Source: Mycobacterium sp. 236(2023)
GTDB taxonomy: Bacteria; Actinomycetota; Actinomycetes; Mycobacteriales; Mycobacteriaceae
Length of the DNA: 64,000 nucleotides
Reading direction: 5' to 3'
Assembly (NCBI RefSeq): GCF_029623955.1
Contig: NZ_JARSBP010000004.1
Location: 434,001 to 498,000, forward strand
Under the pieces are notes generated by a model, which was not told where the DNA came from, did no database searches, and saw nothing but the letters and a program-made list of their open reading frames with translations. This document shows positions 26,391 to 34,891 of the stretch, piece by piece. The first letter of the stretch is position 1; every line of letters starts with the position of its first letter. The translations under genes were made by a program, and so were the position numbers.

Positions 26391-26639
26391 ATGTCGACAT
26401 TCTGGGTCTACGCCCGCATACAGCTGATGATGTTCGTCTTCGGCATCGTCGGGCCGATCTTCCTTTTCGGATACTTCCTCGCCCAGCCCGATCCCACTCT
26501 GCGGTGGATGTACTGGTGGGGGCTCTTCATCACCTTCGGCGACATACTCATCGCCCTGCAGATGACCGAGTCGGTGGTGCGCAAGGATCGCGAAGCCGCC
26601 GAGAAAGCCGACAGGTACCGCCGGGGCCTGGAACGCTGA
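26391..26639 (+). CDS. Small two-helix membrane protein
   Basis: 82 aa with two hydrophobic segments (about 6-30 and 40-60) and a charged C-terminal tail (RKDREAAEKADRYRRGLER). The function is unknown. The coding pattern (third-position GC, no rare codons) and a clean ATG at 26391 support a real gene. Followed 4 bp later by the start of a frameshifted membrane-protein gene, likely its operon partner. Confidence 0.65.
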   Translation: MSTFWVYARIQLMMFVFGIVGPIFLFGYFLAQPDPTLRWMYWWGLFITFGDILIALQMTESVVRKDREAAEKADRYRRGLER

Positions 26640-26643
26640 CCCC

Positions 26644-27009
26644 ATGGGACACCCGGGCTACGCGCCGCCCCCCCGGCAGCACCTCAGCGGTCGGCCGCCG
26701 ACCTCGTGGTCTCGATCGTCGTCCTGCTGCTGACGGTCCTGTTCGGCGCCGCCGCGGCCTTCTTCGGAGTGTTCTCCCTCGCGTTCCTCGACCACTGCCC
26801 GCCGGAAACCTGCAGCGTCGACGGCGCCGTCGAGGCGGTGTTCACGTCCTTGGCAGCCGCGGCGGGTATCCCTCTGGTCGGACTGATCGTCACCGTCGTC
26901 GCGCTGATCCGGCGAAAAACCGTGTGGCCCCTTCGCCGTTGGCACCCTCCTGTTATGCGCGCTCTCGGTGTCCATCGGGATCGTGGGGTACTCCGCTGCC
27001 GTAGGCTGA
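26644..27009 (+). pseudogene. Membrane-protein gene interrupted by two compensating frameshifts
   Basis: Reading from the ATG at 26644 gives MGHPGYAPPP and then enters a run of seven C (26668-26674). The long hydrophobic frame (ADLVVSIVVLLLTVLFG, then PPETC and VTVVALIRRKTVWP) is in a different phase, as if one C were missing. At 26928-26931 a four-C run shifts back, giving FAVGTLLLCALSVSIGIVGYS and a TGA at 27007. With both repaired, the product is about 122 aa with three membrane segments. Both breaks sit in homopolymers, so assembly or sequencing error is as likely as true decay. Confidence 0.65.
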
Positions 27010-27054
27010 GCCGACGAGTTGCCGGTGACCCCTGCTGGCTGCATGATCCGCGTC

Positions 27055-28518
27055 ATGGACACATCCTCGGCGTTCGCGCTGTCAGACATCGATGCGGTCG
27101 GCCAGGCTGCGCTGGCAGCCGCCGGTGAGGTCACCGCCGCCGACCTCCTCGACGCCGCGATCATCCGACTGGAAGCGGGGCGCGCCCTCAACGCGGTCGT
27201 CACCGACCTGTTCGATCGGGCCCGCACCCAAGCCCGCGCTCTCGACGAATCCGGGATTCTGCGGACCGGTGATGCAGGAGTGCTCGCGGGAGTTCCCTTC
27301 TTGCTCAAAGACCTTGGCGCCTCACTGGCCGGTGCTCACGAGGCCATGGGTTCGCGCGCACTGCGGGCGCACGTCGCAACTGAAACGTCGTGGATCGTCG
27401 AGCGCTACCTCGAGGCCGGCCTCGTCGTGTTCGGCAAGACCAACACTCCCGAATGGGGCAATCACTGCACCACCGAACCGTCGCTGTTCGGCGCGACCGC
27501 CAATCCGTGGTCACCCGACATCACGCCTGGCGGTTCCAGCGGCGGATCCGCCGCGGCCGTCGCCGCCGGCATCGTCCCCGCGGCCTCCGGTGGCGACGGG
27601 ACCGGATCCATTCGGGTGCCCGCCGCGTGCTGCGGGCTCGTCGGCCTCAAACCGCGGCGCGGCCGCACCTCCTTCGCACCCGGCGCCGGACACGGCCTGG
27701 AGGGCTTGGTGAACGAGCACGCCCTCACCCGGACCGTGCGGGACAGCGCAGCCCTGCTCGACGCTGTCACCGGCGTCGGCATCGGCGACCCGTACTCGGC
27801 TCCGCTGCCGGCGGAGCGGTTTCTCGACGCCATCACGAAAGAACCTTTGCCGCAACGCATCACAATCGCCACCGGATCGCCGTTCCCCGGACCGGCCACC
27901 GATTCCGCGGTCGTGGCCGCTGTCGAGAAAGTCGGCACAGTCCTGCAGGGACTGGGGCATTCGGTGGTCCCCGGCGCCCCCACGATCGACGCCGATGCCG
28001 TCGCCGACGCGATCGCCGTCCTCCACACCGTCAGCAACGCGCAACTGTTCGACCTGGCCTGCCAGACCCTCGGGCGCGAACCCGAGGAGGACGAATTCGA
28101 GCCCAGCACATGGGAGATGGTGCGTGAGGGGTTCACCACCACCGGCACCGAGTACGCGAACGCCATCGACGCGGTGCACGCGCAGACGCGCCGCTTCGCG
28201 ACCCAGATGTCGGAGTCCGACGTGCTGCTGGTGCCCACCCTGCTGACCGCTCCCCCGCCCTACGGCCTGCTCGACCAGCCCCGCGGAAGCACCCGCGCCT
28301 TCTTCGACGTCGAGTTCGCCACCACGGGGTGGACGTCCCTGGCCAACGTCACCGGATGGGCCGCGACCTCGCTGCCGCTCGGTGTCACTGACGACGGCCT
28401 GCCGATCGGTGTCCAGCTCATGGCGCCGGACGAGACGATCCTGCTGAAGCTGGCCGCGCAACTGGAAACGGCGTTACCGTGGGCCGACCGCCGACCACCG
28501 GGCTGGGTCAGCGGCTGA
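27055..28518 (+). CDS. Amidase (amidase signature family)
   Basis: 487 aa. The Ser-Ser-Lys triad is visible: Lys at FLLKDL (about residue 84), Ser at TPGGSSGGSAAAVAAG (about 159-160) and the nucleophile Ser in GDGTGSIRVPAACCG (about 183). Amidase signature enzymes hydrolyse a wide range of amides; no transamidosome partners are nearby, so this is a metabolic amidase of unknown substrate. The ATG at 27055 is preferred over an in-frame start 12 codons earlier. The stop overlaps a possible start of the next gene (TGATG at 28516). Confidence 0.9.
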   Translation: MDTSSAFALSDIDAVGQAALAAAGEVTAADLLDAAIIRLEAGRALNAVVTDLFDRARTQARALDESGILRTGDAGVLAGVPFLLKDLGASLAGAHEAMGSRALRAHVATETSWIVERYLEAGLVVFGKTNTPEWGNHCTTEPSLFGATANPWSPDITPGGSSGGSAAAVAAGIVPAASGGDGTGSIRVPAACCGLVGLKPRRGRTSFAPGAGHGLEGLVNEHALTRTVRDSAALLDAVTGVGIGDPYSAPLPAERFLDAITKEPLPQRITIATGSPFPGPATDSAVVAAVEKVGTVLQGLGHSVVPGAPTIDADAVADAIAVLHTVSNAQLFDLACQTLGREPEEDEFEPSTWEMVREGFTTTGTEYANAIDAVHAQTRRFATQMSESDVLLVPTLLTAPPPYGLLDQPRGSTRAFFDVEFATTGWTSLANVTGWAATSLPLGVTDDGLPIGVQLMAPDETILLKLAAQLETALPWADRRPPGWVSG

Positions 28519-28535
28519 TGCGACGGAGGGCGTGC

Positions 28536-29396
28536 ATGCTGCGAGACATTCGGGAACTCACCGATTCGCCGCAGGAGTACGCCGACGAACTCCGGCGCCG
28601 CTGGGGTGGGCTGCTCAGCTACCGCTACATCGGCCGCAGCCACGCCTCGATGGATCTCGGCGAAGAGGACAACACCGTCTCGCTCCGCCGCGACATGCGC
28701 GACGGCGCGGGCGGCGTCCTCCTCGCGGTGTTCGGGATCTCGGCGCCCGAGAGCGGCCACATGTCCGATCTGGAAGCGGTGCCCAACCCCGTCATCCACT
28801 CCTGCCAGATCCTCGACCCCGGCGTCGGGGTCGAGCGCATCGAGATCATCTCCGAGGAGCTGCGCCGCGGCAGGCAGATGGGGTACAGCCGGGCCACGAT
28901 CGTCGACGCCGACAACCCAGCCAGGGTGCTCGCCCTGATCGAGGGCCAAGGCGTCAGCATCGGCGTGCCGCCCGAAGGCTTGGAGAAGATGGAGGCCAAC
29001 CCGCTCGACATCGTCGACTCGCCGGAGCTGCCGCCGCTGTGGGAGGTGTTCGGCGCCCGGCTGCGCACCGACGGCCGCTGGGCACTGCCTGAACTGTCCG
29101 TCGACGTCGCCTCGCCCGACGCGGCGCTGCACATCGGACCGCAGTTCGTGGCGTTGGAGACCGCAGCCCGCCATCGCGCCGCCGAGATGACGGGATCGAC
29201 CCGGCTGCACGGCGTCTCGTCGCACGTCATGTTCGTCGCTCGCGGCAAGGCAGGCCCGTTCCGACTCGAAACCGAACCGATGCCCGGCGCCGCGGGCCAC
29301 ATAGCGGTCCGGGTGACGATGCACGACGAAGGAGCCGACGACCGGCTGACCACCGTGGCGTCCTATCTATTTCGTGCGAGCGAATCAAGCGCTTGA
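28536..29396 (+). CDS. Probable double-hotdog (acyl-CoA thioesterase-like) protein
   Basis: 286 aa. The ATG at 28536 is preferred because a GGAGGG ribosome site sits at 28525-28530; an ATG at 28518 overlapping the amidase stop is the alternative. Patterns such as HIGPQFVALETAARHRAAEM and SHVMFVARGKAGPFRLETEP suggest a hotdog-fold half in the C-terminal part, with a weaker one N-terminal. This is a tentative reading; no catalytic residue is certain. It lies directly after the amidase, likely in one operon. Confidence 0.55.
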   Translation: MLRDIRELTDSPQEYADELRRRWGGLLSYRYIGRSHASMDLGEEDNTVSLRRDMRDGAGGVLLAVFGISAPESGHMSDLEAVPNPVIHSCQILDPGVGVERIEIISEELRRGRQMGYSRATIVDADNPARVLALIEGQGVSIGVPPEGLEKMEANPLDIVDSPELPPLWEVFGARLRTDGRWALPELSVDVASPDAALHIGPQFVALETAARHRAAEMTGSTRLHGVSSHVMFVARGKAGPFRLETEPMPGAAGHIAVRVTMHDEGADDRLTTVASYLFRASESSA

Positions 29397-29420
29397 GATA
29401 CGCGTGGGACACTTCTGCGC

Positions 29421-30338
29421 ATGGCACTGGACATCGCTCGTCCCAAGCTCGAAGGCAACGTCCTCGTCGGATCCGACCGCCAACTAGGGTTTGCCGAATT
29501 CGGTGACCCCCAGGGCCGGGCGATCTTCTGGTTGCACGGCACCCCCGGCGCCCGCCGCCAGATTCCCGTCGAGGCCCGCATCTACGCCGAGAAGAACGCA
29601 ATCCGGCTGATCGGTGTCGACCGTCCCGGCATCGGTTCGTCCACCCCGTTCGAGTACGGGAAGGTCATCGATTTCGCCGACGACCTCCGCGTCATCGCCG
29701 ACACGCTCGGCATCGACAAGATGGAGATCATCGGGCTCTCCGGCGGCGGCCCCTACACGCTGGGCTGCGCCGCCGCGATGCCCGACCGTGTGGTGGCCGT
29801 CGGCATCCTCGGCGGCGTCGCGCCGACCCGCGGAGCCGACGGTATCGGCGGCGGCGTGATGGGCAAGGTCGGGATTCCCGTCGCGCCGTTGCTGGAGCAT
29901 GTCGGCTCACCGCTGAGCTTTGTCGCCACCGGTCTGATCCGGCTGATCAAACCGGTTGCCGAGCCCGCGCTCTACCTCTATGCCAGCATCTCGCCCGAAG
30001 GCGATCGCCGGTTGCTGGTGCGTCCCGAATTCAAGGCGATGTTCCTCGATGACCTGCTCAACGGCAGCCGCAAGCAACTCGCCGCCCCGTTCGCCGACGT
30101 CGTCGTCTTCGCGCGCGACTGGGGATTCCGGCTCGACGAGGTCAAGGTGCCGGTGCGCTGGTGGCACGGCGACTGCGACCACATCGTGCCGTTCGAGCAC
30201 GGCAAGCATGTCGTCGCGCTGCTGCCCGACGCCGAGTTCTACCCGCTACCCGGCGAGAGCCACCTCGGTGGCCTGGGTGAGGCCGAGGCGATCATGGCCG
30301 CGATGAACGAGCTGTGGGATACCAGCAACCAGCACTGA
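29421..30338 (+). CDS. Alpha/beta hydrolase
   Basis: 305 aa. Oxyanion motif LHGTPGAR (about 39-46), nucleophile elbow GLSGGG with Ser at about residue 108, a late Asp in WHGDCDHIVP and His in GESHLGG complete the triad. It resembles proline iminopeptidase/haloalkane-dehalogenase-like hydrolases in general shape; the substrate is unknown. Co-directional with the hotdog gene (24 bp gap). Confidence 0.88.
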   Translation: MALDIARPKLEGNVLVGSDRQLGFAEFGDPQGRAIFWLHGTPGARRQIPVEARIYAEKNAIRLIGVDRPGIGSSTPFEYGKVIDFADDLRVIADTLGIDKMEIIGLSGGGPYTLGCAAAMPDRVVAVGILGGVAPTRGADGIGGGVMGKVGIPVAPLLEHVGSPLSFVATGLIRLIKPVAEPALYLYASISPEGDRRLLVRPEFKAMFLDDLLNGSRKQLAAPFADVVVFARDWGFRLDEVKVPVRWWHGDCDHIVPFEHGKHVVALLPDAEFYPLPGESHLGGLGEAEAIMAAMNELWDTSNQH

Positions 30339-30348
30339 CAAGGCGTGA

Positions 30349-30573
30349 CTAGCGCTTCAGCCAGCCCGTCACGGTCGACAGGTCTTTGGTGAAGGTCTGC
30401 ATCAAGTCGTCGTGGTAGAGCGTGCCGCCACTGATGGCCGCGTCGCCCTGCCACACGACATGCACGCGGACCACGCCCTTGTCGAAATAGTCGCTGCGCT
30501 CGGCCGCACGGTGATTCCATCCGGTCTCTTCGGCGAGCGCCGAGACGGCCTGCCGCTCGTCGGTGTCAACCAT
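30349..30573 (-). CDS. Small conserved-looking protein of unknown function
   Basis: 74 aa, soluble, mixed alpha/beta by eye (alternating VVRVHVVWQG strand, N- and C-terminal helices). It lies 9 bp downstream of cinA on the same strand, so it is probably co-transcribed. I cannot name a family. The ATG at 30573 has only a modest ribosome site. Confidence 0.65.
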   Translation of the reverse strand: MVDTDERQAVSALAEETGWNHRAAERSDYFDKGVVRVHVVWQGDAAISGGTLYHDDLMQTFTKDLSTVTGWLKR

Positions 30574-30582
30574 GGGTACACC

Positions 30583-31851
30583 CTAGCCCTCGCCCGACAG
30601 CGCCCTTCGGAGCATGTGCATCGCGACGGTCGTCGAGCGCTCGCGGACATCGGATCTATTGCCCGGCAGCGTGGTCGTCCGCGTCAGAAATGTGCCGTCG
30701 GCCAGCGCCACCGAAAAGCACACGGTCCCCACGGGTTTGGCCTCGGTTCCGCCTCCTGGGCCGGCGATTCCGGTGATCGCCACCGCGGTGTCGGCGCCGA
30801 ACCTCTGCAGAGCGCCGGCAGCCATCGCCTCGGCGACCGGCTCCGAGACAGCTCCGTGCTGTTCGATCAGCGCGGCGTCGACGCCCAGCAGATCGGTCTT
30901 GGCTTCATTCGAGTACGACACGACGCCGCCCGCGACGTACGCCGACGAGCCGGCCCGTTCCGTGAGGCGGGCGGCCACCATTCCTGCGGTGCAGGACTCG
31001 GCGGTGGCGATGGTGCGCCCCGACAGCAGCGCGGCGACCTGGTCGTCGATGAACGATCCGTCCTCGGAGAACAGTTCGTGGCCATGGCGATCACGCAGCT
31101 CGTCCAGCAGGGCGGCGTACGTGGCCGCATCCTGCGGCTCGTAGCGGGTGACGATCTCCAACTCGCCGCGACGCAGGCACGTGGTGATCTCGAGGCGGTC
31201 AAAACCCGGGACGCTCTTCTCGGCGTCGCGCAGCGTGTCGGCCAGACCCGATTCGGGCAGACCGAACATCCGGATCGTCTCCTGCTGGTACCGGGTACGC
31301 CCGGCAATCGCCGCCTGCAGCGCTTGCGTCGCCACCGCTGTCTCCCACATCGGCTGCAACTCCCGCGGCGGGCCCGGCAGCACGACGACGGTCGGCGACC
31401 CGGGAACCACCACCCCGGGCGCGGTACCGACCGGATCGAGGATCACCGCGCCCTCGGGAACGAGCGCCTGCTTGCGGTTGGACGCCAGCACAGCCTCGGC
31501 GTCGACGCCGGGGAAGCGCGCCATCAGCCGCGTCACGATGTTGCCGATCTTGGCTTCCAGACCCGGGTCCAGGACGAGGTCGCGCTCGCAGAATTCCGCG
31601 ACGACGGCCACCGTCATGTCGTCTGCGGTCGGGCCGAGGCCCCCGCTGGTGATGATCAGGTCGACGCCCTGATCGGCCAGGAACCGCAGCTGCGCCGCGA
31701 TGTCGCCGGGCCGGTCACCGCACAGCGTGATGTGACCCAGCTCGACACCGAGCTCGAGAAGCCGGTCGGCCAGCCACGGGCCGTTGCGGTCTGCGACCCG
31801 TCCCGTCAGAACTTCTGTCCCCGTCACCACGATCCCGGCCCGCGCGCTCAC
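30583..31851 (-). CDS. cinA: CinA family protein (nicotinamide-nucleotide amidase type)
   Basis: 422 aa with a GTG start. The N-terminal MoaB-like COG1058 domain (residues 4-170; GTEVLTGRVADRNGPW, TSGGLGPTADD) is an ADP-ribose pyrophosphatase-type module. The C-terminal CinA domain (about 260-415; ATAESCTAGMVAARLTE with the catalytic Ser, and ITGIAGPGGGTEAKPVGTV) is the NMN deamidase module. In M. tuberculosis CinA is reported to contribute to drug tolerance by cleaving NAD-drug adducts, of interest because katG lies in the same window. Family length is normal. Confidence 0.95.
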   Translation of the reverse strand: MSARAGIVVTGTEVLTGRVADRNGPWLADRLLELGVELGHITLCGDRPGDIAAQLRFLADQGVDLIITSGGLGPTADDMTVAVVAEFCERDLVLDPGLEAKIGNIVTRLMARFPGVDAEAVLASNRKQALVPEGAVILDPVGTAPGVVVPGSPTVVVLPGPPRELQPMWETAVATQALQAAIAGRTRYQQETIRMFGLPESGLADTLRDAEKSVPGFDRLEITTCLRRGELEIVTRYEPQDAATYAALLDELRDRHGHELFSEDGSFIDDQVAALLSGRTIATAESCTAGMVAARLTERAGSSAYVAGGVVSYSNEAKTDLLGVDAALIEQHGAVSEPVAEAMAAGALQRFGADTAVAITGIAGPGGGTEAKPVGTVCFSVALADGTFLTRTTTLPGNRSDVRERSTTVAMHMLRRALSGEG

Positions 31852-31893
31852 GCCACGACCTTACGCACCGGTTCCGGACCGGCTCCGGCGCGG

Positions 31894-32640
31894 CTACTTG
31901 TGCGGAACGTCGTTGACGAGGCCGCCGTCCATGACGAATTCGGCGCCCGTGGAGTACCGCGATTCGTCGCTGGCAAGGAACACCACGAACGTCGCGACCT
32001 CCTCCGGCTGGCCGGGGCGGCCCAGCGGGATGCGCAGCATGTTGTCCGGGAAGTGCTTCGTCATCGGGGTCCGGATGAAGCCGGGGTGCACCGAGTTGAC
32101 GCGGATGTTGAACTGGCCGAGCTCGAGTGCCGCCGACTTGGTCAGGCCGCGCACCGCCCACTTCGAGGCCACATACGGGTGCACCATGATGGCGCCGCGC
32201 AGACCCTCGATCGACGAGATGTTGATGATCGAGCCGCCGCCGTCGGCCTTCATGGCTTCGACGGACGCCTGCATCCCGAGGAAGGTTCCGGTCAGGTTGA
32301 CGTCGATGACCCTCTGCCACTTCGTCATATCGAACTGGCCGATCTGACCGAGCGCGACGGTGCCCGCATTGTTGACGAGGACGTTGAGCTTGCCGAAGTC
32401 GTTGACAGCGGTCGCGACGGCGGCCTCCCATTGGTCGGCCTGCGTGACGTCGAGATGGACGTAGCGGATGGAGTCCGGTGTCTCGGCGTTGATCTCATCG
32501 GCCAGCGCCTGGCCCTTCTCATCGAGAATGTCGCCGATGACCACCTTGGCGCCCTCGGCGATCAGCGCCCGGGCATCCTCGGCGCCCATGCCCTGTGCAC
32601 CGCCACTGATGAGTGCCACTTTTCCGTCCACGCGTCCCAT
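31894..32640 (-). CDS. Short-chain dehydrogenase, FabG3/hydroxysteroid-dehydrogenase-like
   Basis: 248 aa. A classical SDR: NAD-binding SGGAQGMG (12-19), NNAG (90-93), catalytic Asn114, Ser142 or Ser143 (NISS), Tyr156 and Lys160 (YVASK). The text is close in style to M. tuberculosis FabG3 (Rv2002), a 20-beta-hydroxysteroid dehydrogenase (DILDEKG, VHLDVTQ, STGAEFVMDGG). The upstream 80 bp, shared with the divergent amine-dehydrogenase-like gene, contain a perfect KstR-type operator, which supports a steroid- or lipid-linked role. Substrate unproven. Confidence 0.88.
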   Translation of the reverse strand: MGRVDGKVALISGGAQGMGAEDARALIAEGAKVVIGDILDEKGQALADEINAETPDSIRYVHLDVTQADQWEAAVATAVNDFGKLNVLVNNAGTVALGQIGQFDMTKWQRVIDVNLTGTFLGMQASVEAMKADGGGSIINISSIEGLRGAIMVHPYVASKWAVRGLTKSAALELGQFNIRVNSVHPGFIRTPMTKHFPDNMLRIPLGRPGQPEEVATFVVFLASDESRYSTGAEFVMDGGLVNDVPHK

Positions 32641-32675
32641 GGGGCGTCAGGTTACCTCACCGAGTAGACACAAAT

Positions 32676-32689
32676 TAGAACCTGTTCCA
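32676..32689. promoter_or_regulatory. KstR-type operator between divergent genes
   Basis: TAGAACCTGTTCCA fits the KstR consensus TnnAACnnGTTnnA at every defined position. It lies 36 bp upstream of the SDR start and 32 bp upstream of the DapB-like gene, so it could control both. KstR represses cholesterol-catabolism genes in mycobacteria until a CoA-thioester of a cholesterol metabolite binds. Confidence 0.65.
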
Positions 32690-32720
32690 ATTTCAGTTCG
32701 CAGCACGCATACTGCTGGCC

Positions 32721-33797
32721 ATGGCTATTCGTGTGGCGCTCATCGGAACCGGCAACTGCGGAAGTCTGGCGCTGCGTCAGCTCATCGAGGACGGCCGATT
32801 CGAGCTCACCGGCGTGTGGGTTTCGACGGAGGCCAAGGTCGGCAAGGACGCCGGTGAGCTTGCCCGCCTCGACGTGACGACGGGCGTCACCGCCACCAAC
32901 GACCTGGACGCGATCATCGCCGCCAAGCCCGACTGCGCCGTGTACTGCGCGATGGGTGACATCCGCCCCCGCGAAGCGCTCGCCGACGTCCGCGGTCTGC
33001 TGGAAGCCGGCATCAACGTCGTCGGATCCTCCCCCGGATTCCTGTCCTACCCGTGGGGCGTCATCGGCGATCACACCATCGAGAAGGTGGAAAATGCTGC
33101 GCGGCAAGGTAATACAAGCCTCTTCATCACCGGCGTCGACCCCGGCTTCGTCACCGACCTGATGCCGCTGGCGCTGGCCAGCACCTGCCAGAGCATCAGT
33201 CAGATCCGCACGATGGAGATCGCCGATTACGCGACCTACGACGGCGCGACGGTGATGTTCGACGTGATGGGCTTCGGGAACGAGATCGGCGACCTGCCGT
33301 TCCTGTACCAGCCCGGAATGCTCAGCGCGGCATGGGGCGTCGGCATCCGACAGCTCGCCGCCGGTCTGGGTGTCGAGGTCGACGAGATCCGCGATTCGGT
33401 GGAGCAGGAGCCCGCGCCCGAGGACTTCGACGTCGCGGTCGGCACGATCAAGAAGGGCACGGTGGCTGCCGTGCGATTCCTGATCGAAGGTCTCGTCGGC
33501 GGCGAGCCCGTCATCGTGGTCGAGCACATCACCCGCCTGCGTGGTGACCTGCGCCCCGATTGGACCCAGCCCGCGCAGGAGGGCGGCTCGTATCGCGTCG
33601 AGATCACCGGCGAGCCGTCGTACGTCATGGACATCTGCCCGACCAGCCGCAACGGCGACCACAACTACGCGGCGATCCTGGCGGCGGCCGGCCGCATCGT
33701 CAATGCGATTCCGGATGTCGTCGACGCCGCTCCCGGGATCCGCACGACGCTGGATCTGCCGCTGGGCACCGGAAAGGGCACGTACCGCCGGGCCTGA
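32721..33797 (+). CDS. DapB-like NAD(P)-dependent (amine) dehydrogenase family protein
   Basis: 358 aa. N-terminal Rossmann motif LIGTGNCGS (8-16) followed by a dihydrodipicolinate-reductase-like fold. The family is often annotated as NAD(P)H-dependent amine dehydrogenase because of similarity to diaminopentanoate dehydrogenase. In mycobacteria several paralogues occur beside lipid or steroid genes and their substrates are unknown. The ATG at 32721 follows a KstR-type operator by 31 bases. It ends exactly where the convergent anti-sigma-like gene ends. Confidence 0.75.
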   Translation: MAIRVALIGTGNCGSLALRQLIEDGRFELTGVWVSTEAKVGKDAGELARLDVTTGVTATNDLDAIIAAKPDCAVYCAMGDIRPREALADVRGLLEAGINVVGSSPGFLSYPWGVIGDHTIEKVENAARQGNTSLFITGVDPGFVTDLMPLALASTCQSISQIRTMEIADYATYDGATVMFDVMGFGNEIGDLPFLYQPGMLSAAWGVGIRQLAAGLGVEVDEIRDSVEQEPAPEDFDVAVGTIKKGTVAAVRFLIEGLVGGEPVIVVEHITRLRGDLRPDWTQPAQEGGSYRVEITGEPSYVMDICPTSRNGDHNYAAILAAAGRIVNAIPDVVDAAPGIRTTLDLPLGTGKGTYRRA

Positions 33798-34244
33798 TCA
33801 GGTGCGGGTGATGCCGCGCCATTCGAGTCGAACCGTCGTCCCGCTCGCCGACGGTTCGATCGTCGCGTCGTCCGACAGCGTCTCCATCAGCGGGATGCCC
33901 CGCCCGCGGGTGCGGGGGGCTGGTTCGGTCTGGCGTGTGCGCCACGTGCCCCGGTCGAGAATGCACACTGTCAGCGCCTGTCGGGTCGAGTCGTAGATCG
34001 CCTGGATGTCTATCGTGCCCGGCCGGTCGGCCAGCAGGTAGGCGAACTCGGCCGCGTTGGCGAGGCCCTCGTTGATCGCGAGGACGACGTCGCTGCGGCG
34101 GACATCGTCGATGGCGAAGAACTGCCCGAGCCAATCGGTGAACTCTTGTCGCACGCGGGCCACCGCCCCGGCGTCTGCGTCAAGGCCGAATCGCTCGAAG
34201 CGTTCGGCGTTGGCTACCTCAGTCGGAGGCATGGAATCGATCAT
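33798..34244 (-). CDS. RsbW-like ATP-binding (anti-sigma factor kinase-type) protein
   Basis: 148 aa, a single HATPase_c domain. The N-box is AINEGLANAAEF (about 56-67), the G1 box LDRGTW and the G2 box RGRGIPLM are present. Small proteins of this type act as anti-sigma kinases that phosphorylate STAS antagonists, or as free modules of such switches. The STAS gene 45 bp upstream on the same strand is the obvious partner. A second in-frame start four codons later (34232) is possible. A sigma factor gene is not in the window. Confidence 0.85.
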   Translation of the reverse strand: MIDSMPPTEVANAERFERFGLDADAGAVARVRQEFTDWLGQFFAIDDVRRSDVVLAINEGLANAAEFAYLLADRPGTIDIQAIYDSTRQALTVCILDRGTWRTRQTEPAPRTRGRGIPLMETLSDDATIEPSASGTTVRLEWRGITRT

Positions 34245-34289
34245 GGCAGTCGGTGGCTACCCCTCGAAACGCGTTCCTAAGCGAGATTT

Positions 34290-34676
34290 CTATGTGTCGT
34301 TCGCCGCAAGGGCTTCGTCGAGGCTGGGGTACAGCTTGACGATGTCGGCGATGCCGACGAGCTTGAGTGGTCGGCTCGTTGCCGGACCGTCCGCGACGAC
34401 ACTGATCTCCACCGTCGAACCGGCCTTGTCATGGGCGGCCACCAGGACACCCATGCCGGCCGATGCCAGGAACTCGACCTCGGTGAAGTCGATGACCACC
34501 GCGCCGGGCTTCTGCTCGAGAGCGGTGTCGATCGCGGTCTCCAGCTGGGGTGAGGTGAGCATGTCGACTACGCCGGCCACTGCGACGACGGCCGTTCGTT
34601 CGACCCATCGTTCGGTGACGACACACGTCGATGAGGACGCAGCGCCCCCAGCGCCTTCGGCTGCTTGCTCGTCCAA
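34290..34676 (-). CDS. STAS-domain anti-sigma factor antagonist
   Basis: 128 aa with a TTG start preceded by GGAAGGTG. The STAS core holds the phosphorylatable Ser72 in VEFLASAGMGVL after VVIDFTEV. In partner switching the unphosphorylated form binds the RsbW-like kinase encoded 45 bp downstream and frees a sigma factor. The receiver-PP2C protein at 19.8 kb is a plausible phosphatase for it. M. tuberculosis has a STAS gene (Rv1904) close to cinA, so the neighbourhood may be conserved. Confidence 0.85.
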   Translation of the reverse strand: MDEQAAEGAGGAASSSTCVVTERWVERTAVVAVAGVVDMLTSPQLETAIDTALEQKPGAVVIDFTEVEFLASAGMGVLVAAHDKAGSTVEISVVADGPATSRPLKLVGIADIVKLYPSLDEALAANDT

Positions 34677-34891
34677 GGTTCACCTTCCATGTCAGGCCAC
34701 TCATCGCATATTGCGAGAGCACGATTCAGTGCTGCTCGCACAGGCTGCATCCTGAACCCGGCAAGACCAAACTACCCAAACCAGTCCGGCCGTCTGCTTC
34801 GACCAGGCCACAGATTAAACCAGTAGGGCGGGCAACGCCCGTAGCATGGCTTATCAGGGCCCGTCCCTGCCCCGTGATATGAGGAGCGAAT

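Noticed and set aside
30412..32667. 751-codon open frame opposite cinA and the SDR gene
   Set aside because: It spans two well-supported genes on the other strand and has no protein-like features.
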